Numbered from the stretch's first letter, positions 23,689-32,267 are shown. The stretch is DNA of 64,000 nt from Treponema primitia ZAS-1 (GCF_000297095.1 NZ_AEEA01000128.1:1-64000), one strand, 5' to 3'. Notes: generated from the letters alone by a model not told the origin. Numbers and translations are program-made.

Positions 23689-23857
23689 AGCCATGCGCAT
23701 ACTGGGTTTCCGAAAGCACACAATTGGTAGGGGGGGCCTGTCAGGAAGGGAAAGTATGGGACCTCCCAGAGGGTCCCTCCATACTTTCCCTTCCCGACAC
23801 CCCACTCCGTACTATTTGTAGGTGTGCTTCCGTGCCTCCTAGGCGCATGGCTTCACC
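23684..23857. repeat. Palindromic element C
   Basis: Outer arms GGTGAAGCCATGCGC (23684-23698) and GCGCATGGCTTCACC (23843-23857) are perfect complements. Inside is a second long stem in which GGAAGGGAAAGTATGG pairs with CCATACTTTCCCTTCC, and between the two, GGAAGCACACC-type pairing with GGTGTGCTTCC. The whole 174 bases can fold as one nested hairpin. The left arm includes the nth stop codon, so it probably also acts as a terminator. Confidence 0.85.
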
Positions 23858-24040
23858 GGCCGGTTCGCCAAATGAAGCTACCAACTAAGCCCCAAGCGGT
23901 ATTTAGCGTTATGCCCCCCTAAGCGGCTCGGAAACGCACTTACACTACATTATCGGGGATGGTTCACGCAACACCGCCCTCCCAAACAGCTCAAGCAAGC
24001 GCTAACACTATTGGTGATGGTTCAGTATGTAACACCGGCC
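23858..24040. repeat. Degenerate tandem units between palindromes C and D
   Basis: No gene is seen. Two imperfect units, starting near 23926 and 23989, each contain GCTC-A-rich-CGC, TACACTA-like, GGTTCA and AACACCG blocks; a third partial unit forms the left arm of element D. A TACCAACTAAG linker like that in the A/B loci lies at about 23878. Confidence 0.6.
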
Positions 24041-24210
24041 CCTATGGACCCCTTAAGCGGCTCGGGAACGCACTCACACTACATTATCGGGGGTGACAGT
24101 GGAGAAAATATCAGGGGGACCCTTTGGGGGTTCCTGATATTTTCTCCAGCTGGCAGGCCCCCATACTTAGTTTTAGTGCGTTCCCGGTAACCCAATTGGG
24201 TCCATAGGGG
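24041..24210. repeat. Palindromic element D
   Basis: Outer arms CCCCTATGGACCC (24041-24053) and GGGTCCATAGGGG (24198-24210) are exact complements. A second pairing joins GGGAACGCACT with AGTGCGTTCCC. The centre is a perfect 15-base stem, GGAGAAAATATCAGG with CCTGATATTTTCTCC. The element starts six bases past the stop of the minus-strand coiled-coil gene, so C and D fill a convergent intergenic region and may terminate both operons. Confidence 0.85.
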
Positions 24211-24216
24211 GCGAAG

Positions 24217-27200
24217 CTAGATTTTAGAACCCATCTCCAATATCAGCTCCACCTCGCCCACCGACAGCTTTACGGTCCGCGCAATCTCTTCAACCGCCCA
24301 GCCCTGCTGTTTTAGTTTTATTACCGTTTCCCGGGTTCCGATGGGGGCCGCTCCTTTAAGCTTCCCCGGTTCATCCTTGAGCAGGCTGGTAAAGGCTTTG
24401 AACTGGGCGTGCACACTCTTGTTGATTTCCTCAAACCGGGTCTCCGCCTTGGCAAGGGATTCCCGGACGGTTTGTAGTTTATCCATGCGCTGTTCAACGG
24501 AGCTGAGGAGCGTATCCAGGGAAGAAACCTTCTCCGAAGCTTCCCGAACCTTGGCGTTTTCCGCCGAAAGTTTTTCTACCGATCCACGGAGTTCTTCCTG
24601 TTCATCCAGGAGACGCTGCATTTCTCCATGAACCTTCTGCACCGCCTTCTCCGCTTCCTGGAGGGCCTTGAAATTATCATCTATACCGGCATTGGTCTCT
24701 TCCAGGGTCTGGTTCTTCTTCTCTATACGCTGGTACCGCTCTTCCGCATCCGTTAGGGAATCTTCCAGGCGGCGGATCTGGACCTGCACTGCCTGGAGGG
24801 TATCATCGGAAGAACTGACTTCGGTTAGTTTTTCCTTTACGGACTGGGATGTCTGGAGCAGCCGGTTAAAGTCGGTTTCCATAAGTTCAATGCGGCGCTT
24901 CTCCGACTGGAAGGCGACCATCTTGGCATCCACCTCTTCCTCAAGCCGCTTGATCCTGACAAATTTGGCTTCCAGCTCCGCAGCTTCGGCACGGCGCTGA
25001 TCCAGGCCGTTCAGATCGCCCCGGAAATCTTCTATCTTTCGCTCCAGGCTTGACTTCAGTTCCTCCGCCTGATCAAAGAGCTTGGTCTGGGCGAGGAATT
25101 CCTTGATACGCCGATCCGCATCTTTGATAGCCGAATCCAGTATCTTGGCCTGCTCGTCCGTGTGGGCAAAGGCTTCGGTACGCTGGGCTGCGGTTTCTTC
25201 CCGGAGATTCTCGATGACGGAACCCAGGTCCCGGATCTTCCGGCGGTATTCATCCACCGACGTATCCAGTTCCCGCATCTGGCTGCCAAACTTATTCTGC
25301 CATTCTTCAATGTGCCGCCGGGATTCATCCAGCAGTTCGCCAAACTCTCCGCTCCGGGATTCTACCTGGGAAGAGATTTGCTTAAGCTCCCCATCAATCT
25401 CCCGCTGCTGTTGTTTAAGGGTATCCGCCATGGAAATTGAGAAACGGCCAAGCTCCGCTTTAACGGCGGATTCCGCAGTATCCCTGGCGTCCGACAGATT
25501 ATGGTCAAGCTGATCCTTCAGGGCATCCAGGGATTCATCCGCCTGGACCATCTGGTTCCGTATCCCCTCTTCAAAGGCGCCGGCTTCGGCCTTAAGGTGT
25601 TCCAATTCAGAAACAAGCCGGGCGTCTTCGTCGGCAAAACGGCGCTTCAGGTCATCACTAAAGGCGCTCTCCAGCTTCCGCCTTTCCTCCCGGGATTCAT
25701 CCGCCAGGGCCGTCAGTTCCGTATCAAGGGTATCCTTCCATCTGCCAAGCCGGGCATCAAATTCCTCCCGCCGGCGGAACAGGTCCGCAGAAAAATCTTC
25801 CTCAAAAACCTTGAGTTTATCCGATACCGTTTCGTAGGCCTGTTCCTTAAGCCGGGCCAATTCCCGCTCCACCGCCGAAACATCGCCCCTAAGGGCATCC
25901 AAATCAGCGGCAAATTCCGCAGAGGCTGCGTTCCGGGTATTGGCGAAATTCTGTTCGAAAAGGGAGAAATCCTGGCGTACCCGGTTTTCCGTTTCCTGCA
26001 TATACCGACGCAGTTCCCCGTCCAGCTTGGCCGTATCATCCGACAGGGATCCTAATCGCTCAAACTCCCGGGCTTGGGCTGTCCGGTATTCATCAAGTTT
26101 AGCATCCGCAGCTTCCAGGGCCTTCTGGCCTTCCTCTTCAATGGTCTTGGAGAGCCTTTGCTGCATCTGACCCACAGCATCGGTGGTCCGTCCATCCAGA
26201 TCCTTTAAGCGGCCCTCTAATTCAGCGGCCTTCCCGGCGGAATCGACTTCCATATCATTAAGTGTCCGAAGCTGGGTTTCTATATCCTGGATATCATTCT
26301 TCCAGTCTTCTTTAAATGCCCGCTGCTCCCTTGCTATTTCCGCATGATCGGTCTTCCATTCTTCCTTGATATTTTTCGCCACACCCTGTATGTCCGTGAG
26401 GTACGCTTTGCTGCTCTCCTGGTAGACCCGGAGCTTTTCTTCCACCACGGTCTGAAAACGCTGGACCCTTTCCATGGCCTGTTCCCGAAGCTTAACCAGG
26501 GCGGCTTCTTCCATCTTATCCGCCCGGAGCCCCGCCTGTTCCACCGCTTCCTTCAGAGTTTTTTCGACGGCCGCCATATCCCGGGCAATATTTGCCGCCC
26601 GGTCCTGCTCTACCTTGTTTATCGCTTCCCGGTGATCCTCTACCTGGCGTTCTATGGTTTCCGCTGTGGCCTGAAGATCCAGTACGGTAGATTTAACCGC
26701 CCCAATCATGGAAGCCGAAGCCTGCTCCAGGGAATCGGCGTTTTCCCGTTCAAAACGCAGTTCCAGGTCCGTAAGGCCCTTTTCCATAGCGGTGAGCTTT
26801 TCCTTAGCCTCGATCACCCGCTTACCCACACCCTCCACAAAGGATGATTCATCCTGGATACGGTTCAGATTTTCCTGTACCCTCACGGTCATACGGACCA
26901 GTTCCCCAAGGGTTGCGTCGTAGGTTTTTATTTTTTCATTAAGATTGGCCACCGCCTCGGTCTTGGCGGCTAAATCGTCATCGCTTATCTGGAGCCGGTT
27001 CATCAATTCCTTGGCGGCTTTCTGATGGACATCCAGGGCTACCCCGTAATCCCGGACAGCAGCTTCTTTCTGTATCACAAAATCCGTCAGGTCTTCCTTA
27101 AGCCGCTCCCCGTATTTGCGCAGCTTATCCAGGGAACGGTTATTTTTGTCGAGCTGGCGGAAGAGAATAAGGGCCAGGGCAACGATGCCAAGGGTTAAAA

Positions 27201-27225
27201 GATTTCCAACCGAAAAAAAGCTCAT
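24217..27225 (-). CDS. Spirochaete giant coiled-coil protein (SpiroCoCo type)
   Basis: The 1002-residue protein has one N-terminal membrane segment (about 5-23, VGNLLTLGIVALALILF), about 900 residues of almost continuous coiled coil rich in Glu, Lys, Arg and Leu, and a C-terminal helix-turn-helix-like end (GTRETVIKLKQQGWAVEEIA, then LSVGEVELILEM). This is the layout of the spirochaete-specific SpiroCoCo family. A role in cell shape, periplasmic flagella or the cytoplasmic cytoskeleton is inferred only from its form. It starts six bases after the HAD gene and is co-transcribed with it. Palindrome D follows its stop. Confidence 0.85.
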   Translation of the reverse strand: MSFFSVGNLLTLGIVALALILFRQLDKNNRSLDKLRKYGERLKEDLTDFVIQKEAAVRDYGVALDVHQKAAKELMNRLQISDDDLAAKTEAVANLNEKIKTYDATLGELVRMTVRVQENLNRIQDESSFVEGVGKRVIEAKEKLTAMEKGLTDLELRFERENADSLEQASASMIGAVKSTVLDLQATAETIERQVEDHREAINKVEQDRAANIARDMAAVEKTLKEAVEQAGLRADKMEEAALVKLREQAMERVQRFQTVVEEKLRVYQESSKAYLTDIQGVAKNIKEEWKTDHAEIAREQRAFKEDWKNDIQDIETQLRTLNDMEVDSAGKAAELEGRLKDLDGRTTDAVGQMQQRLSKTIEEEGQKALEAADAKLDEYRTAQAREFERLGSLSDDTAKLDGELRRYMQETENRVRQDFSLFEQNFANTRNAASAEFAADLDALRGDVSAVERELARLKEQAYETVSDKLKVFEEDFSADLFRRREEFDARLGRWKDTLDTELTALADESREERRKLESAFSDDLKRRFADEDARLVSELEHLKAEAGAFEEGIRNQMVQADESLDALKDQLDHNLSDARDTAESAVKAELGRFSISMADTLKQQQREIDGELKQISSQVESRSGEFGELLDESRRHIEEWQNKFGSQMRELDTSVDEYRRKIRDLGSVIENLREETAAQRTEAFAHTDEQAKILDSAIKDADRRIKEFLAQTKLFDQAEELKSSLERKIEDFRGDLNGLDQRRAEAAELEAKFVRIKRLEEEVDAKMVAFQSEKRRIELMETDFNRLLQTSQSVKEKLTEVSSSDDTLQAVQVQIRRLEDSLTDAEERYQRIEKKNQTLEETNAGIDDNFKALQEAEKAVQKVHGEMQRLLDEQEELRGSVEKLSAENAKVREASEKVSSLDTLLSSVEQRMDKLQTVRESLAKAETRFEEINKSVHAQFKAFTSLLKDEPGKLKGAAPIGTRETVIKLKQQGWAVEEIARTVKLSVGEVELILEMGSKI

Positions 27226-27231
27226 TTGCTT

Positions 27232-27900
27232 TTAACCTAACACAAATTCGCGTAATTGGCGATAGTCAGAAAAGACAAAATCCGCCTTGCCCGTATTTCG
27301 GCGGTGCGTTCTTAAGGGGGAACTGATCAGCGCGGCCTTCATTCCCACTTGTTTAGACCCGACAATATCGTAGGAAACACTGTTCCCCACGTAGAGTATC
27401 TGCTCCGGGGGCAGGGCCATACGCCGGGAGAGCTCCAGAAAAGGCGCCGGGTCCGGTTTTAGGCGGTTGGTATGTTCGGAACAGATCACCGTATCCCAGT
27501 GCTCATGCAGACCAAGGTATTCCAGCTTTAGTTCCGCAGGGAAATCCGAAAGGAGCCCCAGGCTAAGCCCCGCGGCCTTGAGGGCGCCAAGGGTTTCCCG
27601 GACATGGGGATAGGGCTTTACCTTCTTAAACAGGGGTTCCCAGCCACGGTAGATGATTTTTTCCGTCTTATCCTTGATTACCGTACCATCTTTTTTCAGA
27701 ATTTCCGCCATATAATGGGCCTGGAGATCGTAAAAGTTTCCATCCCGAAGGGTCTTACGCAGTATCGTCCTGGCATTACCAAAGGCCAGAAGGTACCGCC
27801 ATTCCTTCAGAATAAAGGGGATAAGGCGTATATAAAAGCGATAGTTTGGATAGAAGGTCCCGTCCAAATCAAAGGCAACCCCGCGAATATCCTCTCTCAT
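27232..27900 (-). CDS. HAD-superfamily hydrolase
   Basis: The 222-residue protein carries the HAD motifs: I, FDLDGTFYP (nucleophile Asp near 11); II, LLSDFP; III, the Lys of RLKPDPAPF; IV, YVGNSVSYDIVGS. A helical cap sits between motifs I and II, as in phosphoglycolate-phosphatase-like subfamily IA enzymes. The substrate cannot be told. It has its own promoter inside the end of the upstream gene and a leaderless start, and is coupled to the coiled-coil gene downstream. Confidence 0.88.
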   Translation of the reverse strand: MREDIRGVAFDLDGTFYPNYRFYIRLIPFILKEWRYLLAFGNARTILRKTLRDGNFYDLQAHYMAEILKKDGTVIKDKTEKIIYRGWEPLFKKVKPYPHVRETLGALKAAGLSLGLLSDFPAELKLEYLGLHEHWDTVICSEHTNRLKPDPAPFLELSRRMALPPEQILYVGNSVSYDIVGSKQVGMKAALISSPLRTHRRNTGKADFVFSDYRQLREFVLG

Positions 27901-27906
27901 AATACA

Positions 27907-27935
27907 TTTATACTATGGATCAAAGGAGGTTTCTA
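27907..27935 (-). promoter_or_regulatory. Promoter of HAD/coiled-coil operon, leaderless geometry
   Basis: On the minus strand TAGAAA (complement of 27930-27935), 17 bases, TATAAA (complement of 27907-27912), then six bases to the ATG at 27900. It overlaps the last codons of the upstream gene, so the operon can be transcribed independently of it. Confidence 0.65.
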
Positions 27936-29256
27936 CGGGGATACGCACTAAATTGACACTATGGTTACTTGGATACCGGGTTTTAAAGGCATTAAACTGG
28001 GTTTCCTCGGCGCTTTCAAATATGGCCACCCGGAAATTGCCGTACTCGTTAAAATAGGGGATAAGGATCACCACATGGAAGTACTGACGCATCCGGGGAA
28101 GCCCCCGGGGGTTATCCGCCGTAACAGGGGCGCCCATTTCGGCATTCACCGAGGCGAGGTAGATCCGGCCCGGCTCATCAATGGCCAGGGTATAGAGCAG
28201 GGGATGAATACCTTCAATATCGAAGCCCGCATCATTCAGGTAACCCGGGAAGGGACGGACCACGGGGCCCTGCCGTTCCCGGCGTATCACCGCAGAAAAA
28301 GGGGCGTCCCGGACTTCAATCTCCGCCAAATCCCCAAAGGCGGGCGCCCGAAGTACCTTCCCCGCAATAGACGCCAGGTTCCGGGTCCAGTCCAGGCCGA
28401 AGAAGGGATCCCGCAGTTCCTCGTAGGGCGCGGTAAATCCGGAACCCCGCTCCCCAAAGGGCGCCTTGAGCGGGCCTATGGGCAGCCGCTCCCCCGTAAG
28501 GGGCCTGAGTATGCCATCCACCACCCATTTGGCAAAGCCGGAGCAGTTAAGCCCCGCTTCCCCGTCCTGGGCAGCCAGATCGTCGATAAACACATAGCGG
28601 CCATTTTCGTCCAGGGCGCCATCGTCCCGGAAACTCAGTTCCGGAAGCCGTTCCCGGATACGGCTGATAAATTCCCGGACATCCCGGTAGGAACCTACCT
28701 GGGGTTCAAAGTATCGCCGGGGGAATTTGTCCTTCGCCAGATCCAGCACTTCCTCCAGGGGAAGCACAAAAAGCCGTTCCAGGGGGATAGGCAGCGGCAG
28801 GGAATTGACCACATAGGCATTGTAGATCACCACGTCCATCACGCACTTATCTTCCGAGAAGGGCCTGAACTGGACATAGGTATTGAAATCGCTCTGGGGG
28901 AAAACCCGTATCCGTACTGCGGCGCCATCGTCCCGCCGCCGGGTCAGAATCCAGGAGCCCTGGGCCCAGCCGGGAAAGGACCCGTTCATCTCCCTGGCCA
29001 GGATGATCATAAACTCATCCCCCGCCGCTTCGGCCCGTACTTCGACCCGCCCGCCCCCGGACAGGGTTTGGAGCAGCCGCCGCTTGTTCAGCACCACCGA
29101 CGGAACCTCGGTAAACCAGGAATCCTTCAGGGAAATACGCAGGGACGAATCGTCGGGTATACGCGCTATGGGTTGATCCAACGCCGATAGGGGGGCAAAA
29201 GTACCCAGGAAGGCGAGAAGAACGATTATCAGGCGCGAAAACCGGGGGATATTCAT
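27913..29256 (-). CDS. Secreted hypothetical protein with NlpC-like Cys motif
   Basis: The 447-residue protein has a signal peptide (RLIIVLLAFLGTFAPLSA, cleavage near 26). Around residue 235 GLNCSGFAKWVVDG resembles the catalytic Cys motif of NlpC/P60 peptidases (NCSGFV), and YFHVVILIPYF further on could hold the His, but the distance and fold are unproved. No full family match was recognised. A papain-like periplasmic hydrolase is the best guess. The ATG at 29256 starts at a typical signal peptide; a GATACT -10-like site lies about ten bases upstream. The gene is GC-rich like the core. Confidence 0.55.
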   Translation of the reverse strand: MNIPRFSRLIIVLLAFLGTFAPLSALDQPIARIPDDSSLRISLKDSWFTEVPSVVLNKRRLLQTLSGGGRVEVRAEAAGDEFMIILAREMNGSFPGWAQGSWILTRRRDDGAAVRIRVFPQSDFNTYVQFRPFSEDKCVMDVVIYNAYVVNSLPLPIPLERLFVLPLEEVLDLAKDKFPRRYFEPQVGSYRDVREFISRIRERLPELSFRDDGALDENGRYVFIDDLAAQDGEAGLNCSGFAKWVVDGILRPLTGERLPIGPLKAPFGERGSGFTAPYEELRDPFFGLDWTRNLASIAGKVLRAPAFGDLAEIEVRDAPFSAVIRRERQGPVVRPFPGYLNDAGFDIEGIHPLLYTLAIDEPGRIYLASVNAEMGAPVTADNPRGLPRMRQYFHVVILIPYFNEYGNFRVAIFESAEETQFNAFKTRYPSNHSVNLVRIPVETSFDP

Positions 29257-29387
29257 TTCCACTTCTAGTATCGGCAAAAAAAGATAAATATGGAAGTACA
29301 GCCATTTAATGAAAAAGAATTAAATATGCCTAAAAACACTTGATGGTACATATCATTCTGTGATATTGTATGTATTAGAGGGTACTT

Positions 29388-29579
29388 ATGAGAACCACAT
29401 TGGAGTTACCTGACACATTGGTCAGAGAGGCCATGGAACGAACCAATATTTCCACTAAAACGGAAGTCATTAAAACGGCTTTGGAAAATTTAATCCAAAG
29501 GGAGAAAGTTAAAGAATTGGCAGACTATTTTGGAAAAATTGATCTTGGAATAGATATTGAGGAAATGAGAAAACGGTGA
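29388..29579 (+). CDS. vapB: VapB-type antitoxin
   Basis: The 63-residue protein begins with a ribbon-helix-helix domain (MRTTLELPDTLVREAMERT, then TKTEVIKTALENLIQRE) expected to bind its own promoter; the C-terminal tail should wrap the toxin. AGAGGG five bases upstream supports the ATG. It overlaps vapC by GTGA. It lies in an AT-rich patch beginning just after the secreted-protein gene. Confidence 0.85.
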   Translation: MRTTLELPDTLVREAMERTNISTKTEVIKTALENLIQREKVKELADYFGKIDLGIDIEEMRKR

Positions 29580-29971
29580 AAAGTATATTAATAGATTCAT
29601 CGGCATGGATAGAATATTTTAGGGGGAATGAAAAATACCGGTACATTAAAAACTTAATATACAGCAACATTACCTGTACCAATGATTTAATATTAACAGA
29701 ATTACTACCATCAATAATTCATAGAAAAGAAAAAATTTTGGAAGAATTATTGAACAGTTTAACAAAATATAAAATGGAGATAAATTGGAAGGAATTGCAG
29801 GAAATTCAAACAATGAATTATAAACATGGATGTAATAATATAGGAATAACCGATTTAATGATCGCTCAAAATTGCATACAAAATGACCTGAAAATAATTG
29901 CACAGGATAAACATTTTTCAGAAATGGCGGAATACATACCTCTAAGAATATATGAACAAGATAAGGTATAA
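29576..29971 (+). CDS. vapC: VapC-type PIN-domain toxin
   Basis: The 131-residue PIN protein carries the acidic residues of the RNase site: Asp in LIDSSAW, Glu in ILTELLP, Asp in GITDLMIA and Asp in IAQDKHF. VapC toxins cleave specific RNAs, often initiator tRNA or the sarcin-ricin loop. The GTG start overlaps the vapB stop. The toxin appears intact. Confidence 0.88.
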   Translation: MKSILIDSSAWIEYFRGNEKYRYIKNLIYSNITCTNDLILTELLPSIIHRKEKILEELLNSLTKYKMEINWKELQEIQTMNYKHGCNNIGITDLMIAQNCIQNDLKIIAQDKHFSEMAEYIPLRIYEQDKV

Positions 29972-29990
29972 AAAGAAAGGGGGGATGAAA

Positions 29991-31025
29991 ATGCAATATC
30001 GGGAAGACAAAGTTTCTGGGAATAAATTGTCAATATTGGGACTTGGATGTATGCGGTTTTCACGGAATATGGCTGAAACAGAACGCATGATTTTATCGGC
30101 GATTGATGGCGGCGTGAATTATTTTGACACCGCCTATATATACCCAAACAGTGAAGAAACATTGGGAACTATCCTGGGGAAGCACAAAAAACGCAGCTCC
30201 GTTTTTATCGCTACAAAATTACCGTTAATTATATGCAAAGGCCCCGATGATTTTGACAAATACTTTAATAAAGAACTTGAGCGTCTTCAAACTGATTATA
30301 TAGACTATTATTTAATGCACATGATAACCGACGCTGCCCAATGGGAAACATTTCGCGAATGGGGAATAGAACAATGGATAGCTGAAAAGAAACAGGCAGG
30401 AAAAATACGGCAAACGGGGTTCTCTTTTCATGGTATCGCCGGGGAATTTTTAAAAATACTCGATGCCTATACATGGGATTTTTGTCAAATACAATATAAT
30501 TATTCTAATGAAAATTATCAGGCCGGTAAAACAGGATTAAAAGCAGCTGCCGCAAAGGGAATACCGGTTATAATTATGGAACCCCTTCTTGGGGGGAAAC
30601 TTGCCACGGGATTGCCAAAAGAAGCAGCCAGCTTGTTTTCTAAAACCGATCCCTCTTCTTCTGCGGCAGCATGGGGTTTCCGCTGGCTGTGGAACCAGCC
30701 GGAAGTAACCTGTGTATTAAGCGGTATGAATACTACTGCCCAAATGGAAGAAAACATCCATTCTGCTGAGAGCGCCCGTTCTTTAACCGATGCGGAATTA
30801 ACGGTTTATACAGAAGTGATTGCCCTATTCAACAGGGCATATAAAATAAATTGCACGGGATGCAATTATTGTGTGCCCTGTCCAAAGGGGATAAATATTC
30901 CCGGTTGTTTTGCCGCCTATAATACAAGTTTTGCGCAAAATTTTACAATTGGGATGCAGCAATATCTTACCAGCACGGCGACGCTGAGTAAAAAGCCCTA
31001 CAGCCCAAGGCTTTGTATTGAATGA
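29991..31025 (+). CDS. Aldo/keto reductase with ferredoxin-like tail, frameshifted near the end
   Basis: The protein (344 residues from this ATG) is an aldo/keto reductase: GLGCMRFSR, NYFDTAYIYPNSEE (catalytic Asp and Tyr), the Lys of ATKLPL, and a TIM-barrel end. It is followed by one cysteine cluster CTGCNYCVPCPKGI. In this subfamily a second cluster follows LCIE; here an extra A creates a TGA directly after it. The true 3' part continues out of frame to 31152. An iron-sulfur-linked oxidoreductase is thus probably damaged. The ATG at 29991 was chosen because AAAGGGGGG ends six bases upstream; an ATG two codons earlier is possible. The gene is AT-rich. Confidence 0.82.
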   Translation: MQYREDKVSGNKLSILGLGCMRFSRNMAETERMILSAIDGGVNYFDTAYIYPNSEETLGTILGKHKKRSSVFIATKLPLIICKGPDDFDKYFNKELERLQTDYIDYYLMHMITDAAQWETFREWGIEQWIAEKKQAGKIRQTGFSFHGIAGEFLKILDAYTWDFCQIQYNYSNENYQAGKTGLKAAAAKGIPVIIMEPLLGGKLATGLPKEAASLFSKTDPSSSAAAWGFRWLWNQPEVTCVLSGMNTTAQMEENIHSAESARSLTDAELTVYTEVIALFNRAYKINCTGCNYCVPCPKGINIPGCFAAYNTSFAQNFTIGMQQYLTSTATLSKKPYSPRLCIE

Positions 31026-31152
31026 CGGTAAATGCGAAAGTCATTGTCCGCAGCATCTGCCAATCCGCAAAACACTTAAAAAAGTAGCAAGCCGTATGGA
31101 ACCATTACCCCTTCGTTTAGTTTTTTCTATTGCCCGGCGCTTTTTTCAATAG
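31026..31152 (+). pseudogene. Out-of-frame 3' remnant of the aldo/keto reductase
   Basis: Shifting one base restores the family's normal end: after LCIE comes CGKCESHCPQHLPIRKTLKK and a stop at 31150-31152. This contains the missing cysteines of the second [4Fe-4S] cluster. The remnant shows no further damage, so the shift is recent, programmed or a sequencing error. Confidence 0.8.
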
Positions 31153-31153
31153 A

Positions 31154-31570
31154 CTACTCCGGTCCCGGCCGCTGTCGGTCCTGCTTTTTCTGCCCGTGGT
31201 GATGCTTGGTCTGAAGCCGTTGTTCCCGACTGGCCCGGGTAGGCTTTGTGGGCCGCCGGTGTTTGGGGAGCCGGGCCGCAGCGCAAACCAGGGCTTCCAG
31301 CCGGGCAAGGCCCCGCTCCAGGTTGGTCCGCTGGGACCGCTCCTCGCTGGACAGGATAACTATTTCGTCTTCCCCGGTAATCCGGGAGGCCAGGATAAGC
31401 CGGACCCTGGACAGCTCCGCCTCACTCAGCCCCGCCAGATCCCCCAGCCGCAGATGCAGGGTTACCTTGGTGTTGACCTTGTTGACGTTCTGCCCGCCGG
31501 GACCGCCGGAGCGGGAAAAGCTGGGCTGAGCAGCGAGGCGGATAGATTGGCGGAGGAGAAACTGGTCCAT
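31154..31570 (-). CDS. arfB: Peptidyl-tRNA hydrolase ArfB (YaeJ-type release factor)
   Basis: ArfB frees stalled ribosomes without a stop codon. The 138-residue protein has the GGQ motif in FSRSGGPGGQNVNKVNTKV and a basic C-terminal tail (KHRRPTKPTRASREQR, then KHHHGQKKQDRQR) that enters the mRNA channel. The ATG at 31570 fits the family start; a TACCAT six bases upstream could be a -10 of the leaderless type, but no good -35 was found. It converges on the aldo/keto reductase remnant with one base between the stops. Confidence 0.92.
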   Translation of the reverse strand: MDQFLLRQSIRLAAQPSFSRSGGPGGQNVNKVNTKVTLHLRLGDLAGLSEAELSRVRLILASRITGEDEIVILSSEERSQRTNLERGLARLEALVCAAARLPKHRRPTKPTRASREQRLQTKHHHGQKKQDRQRPGPE

Positions 31571-31629
31571 GGGGGGATGGTAGCATAAAGGAGGGGGTGA
31601 CGCCAGACTCAGCGCACGTACGACAATAA

Positions 31630-31661
31630 TTGACATCGAAACTACAATGTATTACATTGTA
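31630..31661 (+). promoter_or_regulatory. Promoter and palindromic operator of the RelBE-type module
   Basis: TTGACA (31630-31635), 17 bases, TACATT (31653-31658). A perfect palindrome, TACAATGT-ATT-ACATTGTA (31643-31661), covers the -10, where a bound ribbon-helix-helix antitoxin would block polymerase. An AAGGAG site follows and the antitoxin ATG is at 31678. Confidence 0.8.
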
Positions 31662-31677
31662 TAACAAGGAGAAAATC

Positions 31678-31926
31678 ATGGCGGATGTGATGGTATCGGT
31701 CCGGTTTTCCGAGGAAGAAGGACGGAAGCTCAATGAAATTGCCACCCTGACCAAACGGTCCCGATCGTTCTTTATCAAACAGGCGGTAAAGGAGAAATTA
31801 GAAGATTTGGAGACCTATTATCTTGGGGAAGCGGCATTACAGGAATGGGTTGCGGAAGGCAAAGAGGAATATTCCATCGAGGATCTGGATAAAATGATCG
31901 AAAACGGATTCCTAAAGGATGTTTAG
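31678..31926 (+). CDS. RelB/DUF6290-type antitoxin
   Basis: The 82-residue protein has a ribbon-helix-helix N-terminus (MVSVRFSEEEGRKLNEIA, then KRSRSFFIKQAVKEKLEDLE) and an acidic C-terminus (EEYSIEDLDKMIENGF) typical of antitoxin tails. AAGGAG eight bases upstream sets the start. It overlaps the toxin gene by eight bases. The palindrome in its promoter is its probable binding site. Confidence 0.83.
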   Translation: MADVMVSVRFSEEEGRKLNEIATLTKRSRSFFIKQAVKEKLEDLETYYLGEAALQEWVAEGKEEYSIEDLDKMIENGFLKDV

Positions 31927-32239
31927 AATCACCTTGGCCCCGAGGGCCATAAAGAACCTGTCAAAACTTGAAAAACCGATTCAGTGTGCCATTCGGGATT
32001 ACCTTAAAAAGATTGAGTCCTTGGGCACCCATGCGGAACTTTATGCTGCGGGAGGGGAAGAACTAAGGGGTAACTTAAAAGGACTATGGAAATTTAAGGA
32101 TAAATCTTTTAAAAATTTCAGACTTATTGGGTATTGGAAAGAAGAAAAGTGGATTTTGTTACTGTGCATAGAAAATAGAAATGAGGTATATCAAAACAAA
32201 GACGATCTGGCTAAGAAAATCCGAAAACAGGGACAATAA
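31919..32239 (+). CDS. RelE/ParE-family toxin
   Basis: The 106-residue protein has the RelE/ParE fold signature: RITLAPRAIKNLSKLEKPIQ at the start, GGEELRGNLKGLWKF in the middle, FRLIGYWKEEKWILLLCI, and HR-like ENRNEVY near the end. RelE members cleave mRNA in the ribosome, ParE members poison gyrase; the sequence does not decide which. The start overlaps the antitoxin. Confidence 0.83.
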   Translation: MFRITLAPRAIKNLSKLEKPIQCAIRDYLKKIESLGTHAELYAAGGEELRGNLKGLWKFKDKSFKNFRLIGYWKEEKWILLLCIENRNEVYQNKDDLAKKIRKQGQ

Positions 32240-32267
32240 CGGTTATTTGGTGTAGGTTGCAGACGTT

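Noticed and set aside
20840..24060. Integron attC sites, because GCCTAAC, ACCTAAC, GCTTAAC and GCGTTATGC strings occur next to palindromes.
   Set aside because: The paired RYYYAAC and GTTRRRY boxes do not occur at attC spacing, no integrase gene is present, and the palindromes do not separate cassette-like genes.
20697..24210. CRISPR array or tandem repeat array.
   Set aside because: The repeats are palindromes of different families with irregular spacing, without equal unique spacers, and no cas gene is present.
27961..29190. A 409-codon plus-strand frame opposite the secreted protein gene.
   Set aside because: Low-complexity Gly/Pro/Arg product typical of a GC-rich antisense shadow; the minus-strand gene has a signal peptide and start.
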